Source of the DNA: Helicobacter vulpis | GTDB lineage: Bacteria > Campylobacterota > Campylobacteria > Campylobacterales > Helicobacteraceae | NCBI RefSeq assembly: GCF_003660395.1 | Contig: NZ_QXQT01000005.1 | Coordinates: 33,266-97,265 of the forward strand | Direction: 5' to 3' | DNA length: 64,000 nucleotides | Shown here: positions 37,766-46,393 of the stretch, in pieces | Numbering within the stretch: the stretch's first letter is position 1 | Layout of the letters: each line of letters opens with the position of its first letter | Position numbers and translations under genes: made by a program | Notes under the pieces: generated by a model | What the model saw: only the letters and a program-made list of their open reading frames with translations | Told to the model about the DNA's origin: nothing | Database searches by the model: none

Positions 37766-37867
37766 CATTTGATCGACTTGAGCAGTGCGCGCGTGCTAGA
37801 GGACTATAACGCGTTTTTGTCCATGCGCGCTCAAGCCATTTTAGAGCAGGTGCGCGCGCTGACTTGA
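37766..37867 (+). pseudogene. C-terminal remnant of a second DUF262/DUF1524 gene
   Basis: Directly after the intact gene's stop, a 33-codon frame without a start reads HLIDLSSARVLEDYNAFLSM and on to a TGA. It aligns residue for residue with the last 33 residues of the upstream protein (HLIDLSHPNVLVDYKAFLKM...) but differs clearly in DNA sequence. It is the tail of a lost or replaced paralogue, likely left by recombination. Confidence 0.85.
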
Positions 37868-37990
37868 AGTGGCTTTATACAATCCGGACAGAATCGTGGC
37901 GCGAGTTGCCCCTTTTAGGATCAACCCCTTAAAGCGCAATCAAACGCTGTACCTGCCCTTTAAGGGGAGAGATAAACCACCGATCTGTGC

Positions 37991-37996
37991 TATAAC
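37991..37996 (+). promoter_or_regulatory. -10-like element before the GlpT-family gene
   Basis: TATAAC (context GTGCTATAACGC) 28 bp before the ATG at 38024, in the 155-bp gap that otherwise holds only an AT-poor spacer. Confidence 0.5.
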
Positions 37997-38023
37997 GCGT
38001 GTACTTGGGTTAAAAGGATGTAC

Positions 38024-39463
38024 ATGTTTGGCCCCTTCAAAAACGCCCCCCACAAACCCCCTCTGCAAGCAGACAAGGTCGATCCCACTTATCGCTCTTT
38101 GCGCTATCAGGTGTTTTTAGGGATTTTCTTTGGCTATGCCGCCTATTACTTCACGCGCTCTAATTTTGACTTGGCCCAAAAAGGGCTCATTGAAGCGGGT
38201 CTATACACCAAAACCCAGCTAGGCATCATCGGCACGGGGATGGGTCTAGCCTATGGACTCTCTAAGTTTTTCATGGCCAGCCTTTCGGATCGCTCCAATC
38301 CTAAGGTCTTCTTGCCCACTGGGTTGTTGTTATCGGGTTTGTGCATGACACTCATGGGGCTAGCCCCCTGGGCGACTTCTAGCGTGGCGGTCATGTTTGT
38401 GTTCATCTTTTTAAATAGCTGGTTTCAGGGCATGGGTTGGCCAGCGTGTGGGCGCACGATGGTGCATTGGTGGTCTAGTCGTGAGCGCGGCTCTGTGGTG
38501 TCGGTGTGGAATTGTGCGCACAATGTGGGGGGGATGGTGCCCGGTATGATGGTGCTCTTAGCCGGCGCGCTCTACTTTAGCCAGCACGGGGTGCAAGCCA
38601 GCGCTAAGGACATCTGGCACCAGGCGTTGTATTACCCGGGCATTTTAGCCATGCTCATGGCTGTGCCGGTGTTTTTGGTGATGAAGGACACGCCCCAATC
38701 TTGCGGACTCCCCCCCATAGAGAAATGGCGCAACGACTACCCGCCTAATTACGATGAAAAAACCTATGAGCACAACTTAAGCACTAAGGAGATTTTTATC
38801 ACCCATGTACTCAAAAACAAACTCCTATGGGCGATCGCGCTGGCCAATGTCTTTGTGTACTTGATTCGCTATGGGGTGTTGAAGTGGTCGCCGGTGTATT
38901 TGGGCGAAGTCAAGCATTTCAATATCAAGGGCACGGCATGGGCTTATACCCTCTATGAATTAGCCGCAATCCCGGGTACCTTGCTCTGTGGTTTTGTCTC
39001 TGATAAGATTTTCAAGGGCAAAAGGGGGCTAACCGGCTTGATCTTTATGAGTCTAACCACCCTAGCCGTGTTAGCCCTTTGGCTCAACCCGGCCACGCCC
39101 AAAGACCAGCTTGCCCATTATGTCCATTGGTATAACAACCCCCACCAACTCTTAGATTTTATCTTGATGACCACCATTGGGTTTCTCATTTATGGGCCTG
39201 TGATGCTCATTGGGTTACACGCCCTAGAGCTAGCCCCCAAAAAGGCGGCCGGCACAGCGGCCGGCTTTACCGGCTTATTTGGGTATTTGGGGGGCACTGT
39301 GTCTGCTTCAGCTCTAATAGGCTTTGTAGCCGATCGTTTTGGTTGGGATGGGGGGTTTTATGTGATGGTGGGCGGGGGGGTGTGTGCGGTGGTTTTGATG
39401 TTGGTGGTGATGTTGGCTGAGAATAAACACAAGGCTAGTTTAAGCGATCATTATGGAGAGTGA
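38024..39463 (+). CDS. glpT: GlpT/UhpC-type organophosphate:phosphate antiporter (MFS)
   Basis: 479 residues with 12 membrane spans and OPA-family signatures: [21 protein letters not shown] (first span), [21 protein letters not shown] (MFS loop), [19 protein letters not shown] and [16 protein letters not shown]. GlpT takes up glycerol-3-phosphate in exchange for phosphate; hexose-phosphate substrates cannot be excluded. The ATG at 38024 has AAAGGA 5 bp away; the ATG at 38018 is too close to it. No glycerol-phosphate enzyme gene is adjacent. A G7 run lies near 39374. Confidence 0.85.
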   Translation: MFGPFKNAPHKPPLQADKVDPTYRSLRYQVFLGIFFGYAAYYFTRSNFDLAQKGLIEAGLYTKTQLGIIGTGMGLAYGLSKFFMASLSDRSNPKVFLPTGLLLSGLCMTLMGLAPWATSSVAVMFVFIFLNSWFQGMGWPACGRTMVHWWSSRERGSVVSVWNCAHNVGGMVPGMMVLLAGALYFSQHGVQASAKDIWHQALYYPGILAMLMAVPVFLVMKDTPQSCGLPPIEKWRNDYPPNYDEKTYEHNLSTKEIFITHVLKNKLLWAIALANVFVYLIRYGVLKWSPVYLGEVKHFNIKGTAWAYTLYELAAIPGTLLCGFVSDKIFKGKRGLTGLIFMSLTTLAVLALWLNPATPKDQLAHYVHWYNNPHQLLDFILMTTIGFLIYGPVMLIGLHALELAPKKAAGTAAGFTGLFGYLGGTVSASALIGFVADRFGWDGGFYVMVGGGVCAVVLMLVVMLAENKHKASLSDHYGE

Positions 39464-39528
39464 GGAGTTAAGGCTGTGGCAACCAGCGGGCTTTCTTTGG
39501 GGGCACATCGCGGATTAAAAACTTATGT

Positions 39529-39534
39529 TATAAT
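39529..39534 (+). promoter_or_regulatory. -10 element of hsrA
   Basis: TATAAT 28 bp before the hsrA ATG, followed by CCTTTAAGTTTAAC. In H. pylori HP1043 binds its own promoter, so self-regulation here is possible but not shown. Confidence 0.6.
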
Positions 39535-39562
39535 CCTTTAAGTTTAACAACAAAGGATGAGG

Positions 39563-40243
39563 ATGCGTATTTTGTTAGTGGAGCGTGATGTCCATTTGAG
39601 TAAGCAGGTCAGTGCTTATCTGGGTGAGAAGAGTTTTCAGGTGGATATGGCCGAAAACCTAGAAGATGGGGAGTACTACATCAGTATCCGCAATTATGAT
39701 CTCATTTTGGTAGATATGGAGCTTAGTGATGGGAGCGGGTTGAATCTTATCCCCTATGCCAAATCCAAACACCCAGCCATTGTGAGCATTATGTTCGCCA
39801 ACAAAGCCTCCAGCGAACAGGAGATCAAAGCCTTTAAAGAGGGCGTGGACGACTTCATCGTCAAACCCTTTGATTTGGGTGTACTGGCCGCTAGGATTGA
39901 GGCGCGCCTGCGCTTTTGGGGTTCGAGCATTATTGAGATTGAGGACTTGGTGATCAACCCCGATGAGGAGAAGATCATCTACAAGGGCAAGGAAATTGAG
40001 GTCAAGGGCAAGCCCTTTGAGGTGCTCACCCACCTAGCGCGCCATCGCGATCAAATCGTTTCTAAAGAGCAATTATTAGACGCGATTTGGGAAGAACCCG
40101 AGCTTGTAACCCCCAATGTGATCGAGGTGGCGATCAACCAAATCCGCCAAAAGATGGACAAACCCCTAGGGATTTCCACAGTCGAAACTGTGCGCCGTAG
40201 GGGGTATCGTTTCTGCTATCCTAAAAGCGGCACAGAGCACTAG
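39563..40243 (+). CDS. hsrA: HsrA (HP1043)-type orphan OmpR-family response regulator
   Basis: 226 residues from the ATG at 39563 (AAAGGA at 5-bp spacing). The winged-helix DNA-binding half is almost unchanged from the HP1043/CosR family (KPFEVLTHLARHRDQIVSKE, NVIEVAINQIRQKMDKPLG, VRRRGYRF). In H. pylori this regulator is essential, works without phosphorylation and lacks the phosphoacceptor Asp. Here the receiver has LVDMELSDGSG with an Asp (residue 51) at the canonical site and the conserved Lys in IVKPF, but the acidic pocket is VERD rather than VDDD and the usual Thr is Ala (MFANK). The stop overlaps that of yedF. Confidence 0.92.
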   Translation: MRILLVERDVHLSKQVSAYLGEKSFQVDMAENLEDGEYYISIRNYDLILVDMELSDGSGLNLIPYAKSKHPAIVSIMFANKASSEQEIKAFKEGVDDFIVKPFDLGVLAARIEARLRFWGSSIIEIEDLVINPDEEKIIYKGKEIEVKGKPFEVLTHLARHRDQIVSKEQLLDAIWEEPELVTPNVIEVAINQIRQKMDKPLGISTVETVRRRGYRFCYPKSGTEH

Positions 40244-40587
40244 AACGAAATGGCGTTATGGCTACTGAGAAGGGTTTCTAGCACCTCTGGAGCACTGGTA
40301 AGCCTGCCCACAGCCACCTGAGCCCCAAAGTGATCCACACAGGTTTGACAAGAGAGGATTTCTACCCCTAGTTTTTCTAAATTCTGTAAGGCTTGCAGGG
40401 CTTGGGTGTTGTCTATGTGGCTGTTTTGCGTGCTCAAGAGCACCCCGCGGTTTAAAAAGATAATTTGCTTAGGCAGCAAGTCTGGGGACACTGCAGAGAG
40501 GCTATTTAAAAACCCCACGACCACCTTAGCCCCCAACTCCCCTTCTCCGATTTTATCCGAGCTAAACACTAGATGTTTATTTGGCAT
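40240..40587 (-). CDS. YedF-like DsrE-family protein
   Basis: 115 residues with the DsrE-like pattern: FSSDKIGEGELGAKVVVGFLNSL, FLNRGVLLST and ILSCQTCVDHFG with a CxxC (about 80-83). It resembles the C-terminal domain of selenium-metabolism protein YedF, which often accompanies selD. No selD, selA or selB is visible in this window. It is the last gene of mnmG-dapE-yedF (11-bp overlap with dapE). The final codon TAG is shared through a CTAG palindrome with hsrA. Confidence 0.75.
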   Translation of the reverse strand: MPNKHLVFSSDKIGEGELGAKVVVGFLNSLSAVSPDLLPKQIIFLNRGVLLSTQNSHIDNTQALQALQNLEKLGVEILSCQTCVDHFGAQVAVGRLTSAPEVLETLLSSHNAISF

Positions 40588-41722
40588 GCGCTTCCTTAAT
40601 GATGAGATGGAGTAATTCTACGAACACCTTGTAAAGTTGATCCAAGTCCCCCACACGCACCCGTTCATTTATAGTGTGGATGCGATCATTGGGCAAGCCA
40701 AATTCCACCACTTCCACCCCCGCGGCGGCCAAGAAGCGCGCATCGCTAGTACCCCCATGCGTGTTGAGCCAAGGGGTGCGTTTTAAAACCCTAGAGATCG
40801 CCTCTTGAAGATGCCCCACCAACACGCCATCTTTAGGGCTTAGAAAGGGTAAAGAATGCTGTTTTAGGGCGATATTACAGGGGATTTTTTCCAACACAAT
40901 ATCTAAAAAATTGGCCACATCTTCTAGAGTGGTTTCAGGCGAGTGGCGCACATTGAAGAGAATTTCTAGGGATTTGGGCGTTACATTGCTTGCCCCCGAA
41001 TCGCTTTTAAGGGTGGTGATGATGAGTCTTGAGGGCTCAAAAAAGGCATTGCCCTTATCTAGATGTACCCCCGTCATCAAACCAAGCTTGCTAGCGATGA
41101 GATCGATGGGGTTCAAGCAAGTTTTAGGGTAGGCGACATGCCCGGGGATGCCCTGCACGATGATTTTACCCCCAATGGAGCCCCGCCTCCCAATTTTCAC
41201 GCTATCGCCCAATTCTTTGACGCTGGTAGGCTCGGCCACTAAGGCGTAATGGGGCAATAAACCCCGCTCTTTTAGAACTTCTAAAATGTGTTGCGTGCCA
41301 AATTGGGCCTCACCCTCTTCATCGCTGGTGAGCAAAATAGAGAGAATGAGCGCGGGGGCATTTTCCCCAAGCGCGGCGCACACATCACGCATGGCGCACA
41401 CAAAGGCTGCTACCCCTCCTTTCATGTCCTGAGCCCCTCTGCCGTATAGAAAATCCTTTTCCACCACGCCCCCAAAAGGGTCATGCTTCCACCCCTCCCC
41501 TACAGGCACCACATCCACATGCCCGGCAAAGCAAAAATGCAAGGGAGTTTGGTTAGGATCGCCCAAGCGTTTGTAAAACAACACATTGCTCACCCCATTT
41601 TGATCCGCGCGCAACACCTCAAAATCCCCTAAAAACTCCCCAATGCATGCAAAAATCCCCTCTTCTTTGGGAGTGATAGTCTGGTAGGTGATCAATTTTT
41701 GCGCCAACGCCAGCACGCTCAT
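40577..41722 (-). CDS. dapE: DapE: succinyl-diaminopimelate desuccinylase
   Basis: 381 residues of the M20 di-zinc hydrolase family: [17 protein letters not shown] (metal His/Asp), [26 protein letters not shown] (catalytic Glu) and the EPTSV metal ligand, with a late HGGTSDARF. It makes L,L-diaminopimelate for lysine and peptidoglycan. It overlaps mnmG upstream by 4 bp, the HP0212-HP0213 arrangement of H. pylori. Confidence 0.94.
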   Translation of the reverse strand: MSVLALAQKLITYQTITPKEEGIFACIGEFLGDFEVLRADQNGVSNVLFYKRLGDPNQTPLHFCFAGHVDVVPVGEGWKHDPFGGVVEKDFLYGRGAQDMKGGVAAFVCAMRDVCAALGENAPALILSILLTSDEEGEAQFGTQHILEVLKERGLLPHYALVAEPTSVKELGDSVKIGRRGSIGGKIIVQGIPGHVAYPKTCLNPIDLIASKLGLMTGVHLDKGNAFFEPSRLIITTLKSDSGASNVTPKSLEILFNVRHSPETTLEDVANFLDIVLEKIPCNIALKQHSLPFLSPKDGVLVGHLQEAISRVLKRTPWLNTHGGTSDARFLAAAGVEVVEFGLPNDRIHTINERVRVGDLDQLYKVFVELLHLIIKEAHAK

Positions 41723-43610
41723 AGGAGTACCCCCCCGGTTTTGGCATGCAAGTGCAAATAGATCTGCAAGACCTCTAAATTGGCCGGGGTGATCCCGCTG
41801 ATATAAGAGGCCTCTAACAAGGTCTTAGGGCGATGCTTGCTCAATTTTTCAATGGCTTCTAATCCCAAACCCGCAATGCGCTCAAAAGCGAAGTCTTGAG
41901 GGATTTTAGTGTCCCATAAACTCTCCATTTTAGCGATTGACGCGCTTTGTTTCTCAATATAGCTATGGTATTTGCAGGCGATTTTAACCTGTTCGAGCAC
42001 TTCTGTATCTAAGTCCTGCAAGCATGTAAAAAAGGCGCGTAAATCCTGCTCTTCAAAGCCATCGCGTCCGGCCAAAAACACCCCATCGCATTTATCATTA
42101 ATGGGGGCTTGATTTAGGGCTTGGAGTTTTTCTAGGGTTAGCTTGTTGGGGGTTATGCTCATGTGTTGGAGGACATGCATGGCCGCTGCGATCTGATCTT
42201 GCTGGGTTTGGAGTTTGGCATAATCGCAATCGTCCATCAAACCTAGCGCATGCGCATAAGCCCCCAGCCTGAAGCGCGCGTTGTCTTCTCTGAGCAAGAG
42301 GCGGTACTCCGCGCGCGAGGTGAACATGCGATAGGGCTCTTGGGTGCCTTTACACACTAAATCATCAATCATCACCCCGATATAGGCTTGGTTGCGTGTG
42401 AGGATAAAAGTTTTTTCTGTAAAACTAGGCGTGCGAACCCCTAGAGCCAAAGTGGCGTTAATGCCCGCCATTAGCCCCTGTGCGGCGGCTTCTTCATAGC
42501 CGGTTGTGCCATTGATTTGCCCGGCTAGGTAGAGATTGGGGATTTTTTTGGTTTCTAGGGTGTGGTGCAATGCTGTGGGTTGCACAAAGTCGTATTCAAT
42601 GGCGTAACCATAGCGCGTGATGTGGGCGTGTTCTAGCCCCTTGATGGAGTGGATCACTTGCTCTTGAATTTCAAAGGGCAAAGAGGTGCTTAAGCCATTG
42701 ACATAGTACTCGCTAGCCGATCGGGTTTGGGGCTCTAAAAAGAGTTGGTGGCGCTCCTTGTCCTTGAAACGATGAATCTTATCCTCAATGCTAGGGCAAT
42801 AGCGCGGCCCCACGCTCTCAATTTGCCCGCTGAACATGGGGGCTTTGTCCAAGTTAGCTTCTATAATAGCGTGCGTGGTGGGGTTGGTGTAGGTGAGATA
42901 ACAGGGGAGCTGGGTGGGGTGAAAATCCTGGGTCTTAGTGCTGAATTTTGGAGGGTTGGAGTCGCCATAGTGGGGTTCTAATTGACTAAAGTCAATGCTA
43001 GCCCCAGCCAACCTAGGGCAAGTGCCCGTCTTCAACCTGCCCACCTGTAAGCCCAAGGCTTGCAAACACCCAGAGAGTTGCACAGACGCGCTCTCTCCAA
43101 AACGCCCGTTTTGGCTTTGGTGTGTGCCAATATGTACCAGCCTTGTAAAAAAGTGCCCGTAGTCAAAATAACCTTTTTGGCGCGGTACAACTTGCCCAGA
43201 TTGGTTTTAACCCCCACCACAGCCCCCCCCTCTAGTACCAATTCTTCTGCCATCTCTTGAGAAACACTCAAATTAGGAGTTTGCAAGACTAAATTGCGCG
43301 CTAGAATGCGATAAATATCCATGTCAATTTGGGCGCGTGTGCCCCGCACGGCGGGTCCCTTTGAGGCGTTTAAAATGCGGCATTGCAACGCGCTTTTGTC
43401 CGCCAAAAGCCCCATCACCCCCCCTAACGCGTCAATTTCTTTAACCAAATGCCCCTTACCCAGCCCCCCAATGGCCGGGTTACAGCTAGCTAGAGCGATA
43501 TTATCCACCAAGAGGGTGAGCATATGCACGCGCGCACCCATTTTAGCCCCCACAAGGGCGGCTTCTAAGCCCGCATGCCCCCCACCCACCACCACAATAT
43601 CCACTTGCAT
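41719..43610 (-). pseudogene. mnmG: MnmG (GidA) tRNA-modification protein, interrupted by a frameshift
   Basis: Two frames together form MnmG, the FAD protein that with MnmE makes cmnm5U34 in tRNA. The first (43610-43032) has the FAD motif [20 protein letters not shown] and [24 protein letters not shown], reaches TGTFLQG and then runs into unrelated sequence. The expected continuation, [24 protein letters not shown], is in the next frame, joined to the 41719-43083 frame with CPSIEDKI and the C-terminal helical domain. Adding one T near 43138-43141 (GGC TTG GTA for GGC TGG TA) restores one protein of about 630 residues. It is either a real mutation or a sequencing error. Confidence 0.88.
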
Positions 43611-43626
43611 AACAACCCCTTTTTAA

Positions 43627-43639
43627 GGGTATTATACCC
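43627..43639 (-). promoter_or_regulatory. -10 element of mnmG inside a short palindrome
   Basis: GGGTATTATACCC is a 13-bp palindrome. On the minus strand it contains TATAAT (43636 to 43631), 21 bp upstream of the mnmG ATG. A regulator could use the symmetry, but this is speculation. Confidence 0.5.
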
Positions 43640-43656
43640 CAATAAGCCCAACAACC

Positions 43657-45249
43657 CTAGACCTTGAATTTCCCAAATTCGTTTTCTAATTCTTGGTTTT
43701 TAGTAACCAGCTTGAGACTATGTTCTTCTAGCTGTTGGCGCACGGCCTTAACTTCCTTAAAGATGTTGAGAAACTCAGTGGTAACTTGGTTGAGTTCTTC
43801 CATTTTTGCCACCACGACATCAGTACGATCGCGGGTTTCTTGAGACCTACTCTTGGTGGCGCTCAAATTGTCCGTGGCGTTCTTGGCATCGGTGATGAGC
43901 AAAGAAGTTTGTTCTGAAACCTCTTGAGATTGGGTCGCCACGCTTTGAATCCGCGCCCCCATGTTCTCAATACTTTGGGTAACCATGTTCACCATCGCGG
44001 TGATTTCGCCCAAGGATTTTTGCGTCTTGCTAGCTAGATTGCGCACTTCATCGGCAACCACGGCAAACCCGCGCCCATGCTCGCCCGCGCGCGCGGCTTC
44101 TATAGCAGCATTCAAAGCCAATAAGTTAGTTTGGTTGGCGATTTCCTCAATGATGGAGAGCACACCCTTGATCTCATTAGCATGGCTGACTAACTCGCTA
44201 GATTCCGTGGCGATTTCTTGCTGGTTTTGCGCAGACGCTAAAATCATATCTACCGAGTTTTGAATTTTATCAATGAAAGCCCCCAAAATCACGCCAGTTT
44301 GATCCAAGTTTTCTATCGTGCTGCCTAAATTTCCCTTCGCAAGGTTTAAATTTTCACTCACTTCGTGATTGATATTCTTCAAGTTTTCTACGGATTTGAG
44401 CTCGCGATCGGCCGCTTCGTTTAGGGTGATTGTAGAGTCTTTTAGAGCCGCGCCCACTTGGTTATTTTCTTCAACAATGCCTTTCCCAATCTTGACAATG
44501 TCTGCGATCTTGGTGATGAATTTGTTGATGAAGCCACAAGCAGTACCGATCTCATCTTTAGAGTTGATTTCGAGTTTTTTGGTCAAGTCTGCTTCCTGAG
44601 ATGAGGCTAAATTTTTAGCCGTGATTTTGAGATTGTTAAGAGGGTTGATCACATCTTTTTGCACCACAAAGAAAATCAATAAGATAATGCCCCCAGAAAT
44701 GCCAATCATCCAAAGCAAAGTTTTGGTACTAAAAGCATCCGCATTGCGTTGGGCACTCTCTAAAGAAAGCTTGACTTGCATCACCCCAATCATCTCTCCG
44801 GGTTTGTTATTGGTGTGGCAAGTTACACAGCTTTTATCCCCTACAAGGGGTTGTAAAACCCGTACGTATCGATTCTTACCTTCCTCGCGCACTTTCACCT
44901 CTTGGGGTGTGCTTGGATTATTGAAGTAGCGCAAAATTTCGGGGTCTTGAGTAAAGGTATCGCGCAAGCCAAAGAGCTTAATATCTCCTTGACCCGGGTA
45001 AAACTTCATTTGCACCCCCGGGAGCTTATTACTATCATCAATGGCTTTATAAATAGCCTCTGTCGTGCCCACGGTGATGGCTTGTACGATGGTGTTGATA
45101 ATGGAGGCATTAATGCTCTTGGCCACCTCTTTTCCTTGTATTTCTGTCAAACTTGCATAATCTCGTTTGACGGTCATAAAGATCGCAAAGGCCAAAACGC
45201 CAAGCAGAACGACCATATAAACTAGGGCGCGCGCGCGTAAACTCAGCAT
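43657..45249 (-). CDS. Methyl-accepting chemotaxis protein with periplasmic CxxCH haem-binding motif
   Basis: 530 residues. TM1 is at about 10-27, the periplasmic sensor at about 28-180, TM2 at about 182-204 ([16 protein letters not shown]), then HAMP and the kinase-control hairpin with [32 protein letters not shown]. The sensor ends with a c-type haem motif, Cys141-Val-Thr-Cys144-His145, in a region like the DUF3365/Tll0287 fold ([14 protein letters not shown]...[13 protein letters not shown]). This suggests sensing of redox state or a gas ligand. None of the H. pylori TlpA-D receptors has such a motif as far as I know. A shared promoter box lies upstream. Confidence 0.88.
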   Translation of the reverse strand: MLSLRARALVYMVVLLGVLAFAIFMTVKRDYASLTEIQGKEVAKSINASIINTIVQAITVGTTEAIYKAIDDSNKLPGVQMKFYPGQGDIKLFGLRDTFTQDPEILRYFNNPSTPQEVKVREEGKNRYVRVLQPLVGDKSCVTCHTNNKPGEMIGVMQVKLSLESAQRNADAFSTKTLLWMIGISGGIILLIFFVVQKDVINPLNNLKITAKNLASSQEADLTKKLEINSKDEIGTACGFINKFITKIADIVKIGKGIVEENNQVGAALKDSTITLNEAADRELKSVENLKNINHEVSENLNLAKGNLGSTIENLDQTGVILGAFIDKIQNSVDMILASAQNQQEIATESSELVSHANEIKGVLSIIEEIANQTNLLALNAAIEAARAGEHGRGFAVVADEVRNLASKTQKSLGEITAMVNMVTQSIENMGARIQSVATQSQEVSEQTSLLITDAKNATDNLSATKSRSQETRDRTDVVVAKMEELNQVTTEFLNIFKEVKAVRQQLEEHSLKLVTKNQELENEFGKFKV

Positions 45250-45291
45250 AAAATTCTCTCCAATTTCTTCGTGTTGCGGTTTTCATCTAGC

Positions 45292-45306
45292 ATTCTAACA
45301 TAAAAA
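45292..45306 (-). promoter_or_regulatory. Chemoreceptor promoter box 1 (TTTTTATGTTAGAAT)
   Basis: On the minus strand TTTTTATGTTAGAAT lies 43-57 bp before the haem-type receptor start. The same 15-mer with one change stands upstream of the other receptor gene, and TAGAAT fits a -10 element. Confidence 0.55.
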
Positions 45307-45320
45307 GTGATAATAAGGCT

Positions 45321-46346
45321 CTAGGGGGTGGTGTCTGGAATTTCTGTCTGGGGGTGGATGTCCAAAGTGTGCAAATTGGCAAATGCCCCCCCCTGATAGC
45401 CCACCACCCCCGCACGCCCGATCATCGCCGCGTTGTCCGTGCAAAACTCTAGGGGGGCGCACAAGAGCTCCACCCCAAATTGCGCACACAAGATTTCTAA
45501 TTGCGTGCGGATGTAAGCATTCGCGCTCACCCCCCCCACCAAGCCAAAGCACCCCACCCGGGCATGTTCTAAATACGCCCGCACTTTGTGCAATAGATGC
45601 GCGCAGGCAGTTGTTTGAAACCCCGCACAAATTTGTGCCTGCATTTCTTGGCTTAAAGGCTGTTCTTTAGCCACCGCCAAGCGCACGGCGTTTTTTAGCC
45701 CTGAAAAACTAAAAGCCAACGCGCTTTTTTGTTTAAGGGGGAGGGGGAGGGGGTACTGCTCCCCTGCAGGGCACAGATTTGCGCATTTTTCTACTTCAGG
45801 CCCCCCCGGATAGCCCAAGCCTAGCATTCTAGCCACCTTGTCAAAACTCTCTCCCAAGCTATCATCTAAGCTTTTGGCGATAATGCGCATGTCTGTGGGA
45901 CTATCCGCTTCTATAATTAGAGTATGCCCTCCAGAAACCAATAGCACGCTCAAGGGGAGGCGCGCGTGGGGCTGGTTGATAAAGAGAGAATAAAGATGCC
46001 CCTTGAGGTGATCCACACTAATGAGGGGCAGTTTTAGACTCAGAGCCAAAGCTTTAGCCATCATCAAGCCCTCTAGAAGTGTGATCGCCAATCCGGGGCG
46101 CGTGGTGATCGCGATGGCTTTGAGGGGGGCAAAGGGGGTTTTACCCCCTAAAAACTCCTTAGCTCTTTGGAGCAGTAGAGGTAGATTGTGCGCGTGCAGG
46201 CGCGAAGCCAACTCAGGCACTACCCCCCCATGCGCGCTGTGTTCTTGCTCTTGGGAGATTTTGGCATGCCAGAGCAATTTAGAATCCTCTAAGCGCGTGA
46301 GCGCGATCGAGCTATCATCACAACTGCTTTCAATACTTAAAATCAT
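45321..46346 (-). CDS. tsaD: TsaD: tRNA N6-threonylcarbamoyladenosine synthase subunit
   Basis: 341 residues of the Kae1/Qri7/TsaD ASKHA fold: SIESSCDDSSIAL, the metal site VDHLKGHLYSLF (HxxxH), LLVSGGHT and GGVSANAYIRTQLE. It transfers threonylcarbamoyl to A37 of ANN-decoding tRNAs. The ATG at 46346 has AAGGG upstream; the open frame from 46370 would start inside the intergenic palindrome. Divergent from aguA. A C8 run lies close to the 3' end. Confidence 0.94.
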   Translation of the reverse strand: MILSIESSCDDSSIALTRLEDSKLLWHAKISQEQEHSAHGGVVPELASRLHAHNLPLLLQRAKEFLGGKTPFAPLKAIAITTRPGLAITLLEGLMMAKALALSLKLPLISVDHLKGHLYSLFINQPHARLPLSVLLVSGGHTLIIEADSPTDMRIIAKSLDDSLGESFDKVARMLGLGYPGGPEVEKCANLCPAGEQYPLPLPLKQKSALAFSFSGLKNAVRLAVAKEQPLSQEMQAQICAGFQTTACAHLLHKVRAYLEHARVGCFGLVGGVSANAYIRTQLEILCAQFGVELLCAPLEFCTDNAAMIGRAGVVGYQGGAFANLHTLDIHPQTEIPDTTP

Positions 46347-46350
46347 CACG

Positions 46351-46389
46351 ACCCTTGTAGTATAATGCACCCCATTATACTACAAGGGT
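46351..46389. promoter_or_regulatory. 17-bp perfect inverted repeat: symmetric divergent promoter of tsaD and aguA
   Basis: Arms 46351-46367 and 46373-46389 are perfect reverse complements around a 5-bp centre. Each arm holds TATAAT reading inwards and, at its outer end, the AAGGG ribosome site of the gene it faces. Left-arm TATAAT (46361-46366) would drive aguA; its mirror (46374-46379) would drive tsaD. Confidence 0.85.
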
Positions 46390-46393
46390 GAAA

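Noticed and set aside
37869..38120. 83-codon frame before the GlpT-family gene
   Set aside because: It runs far into glpT in another frame, shows no domain and covers the promoter-like TATAAC.
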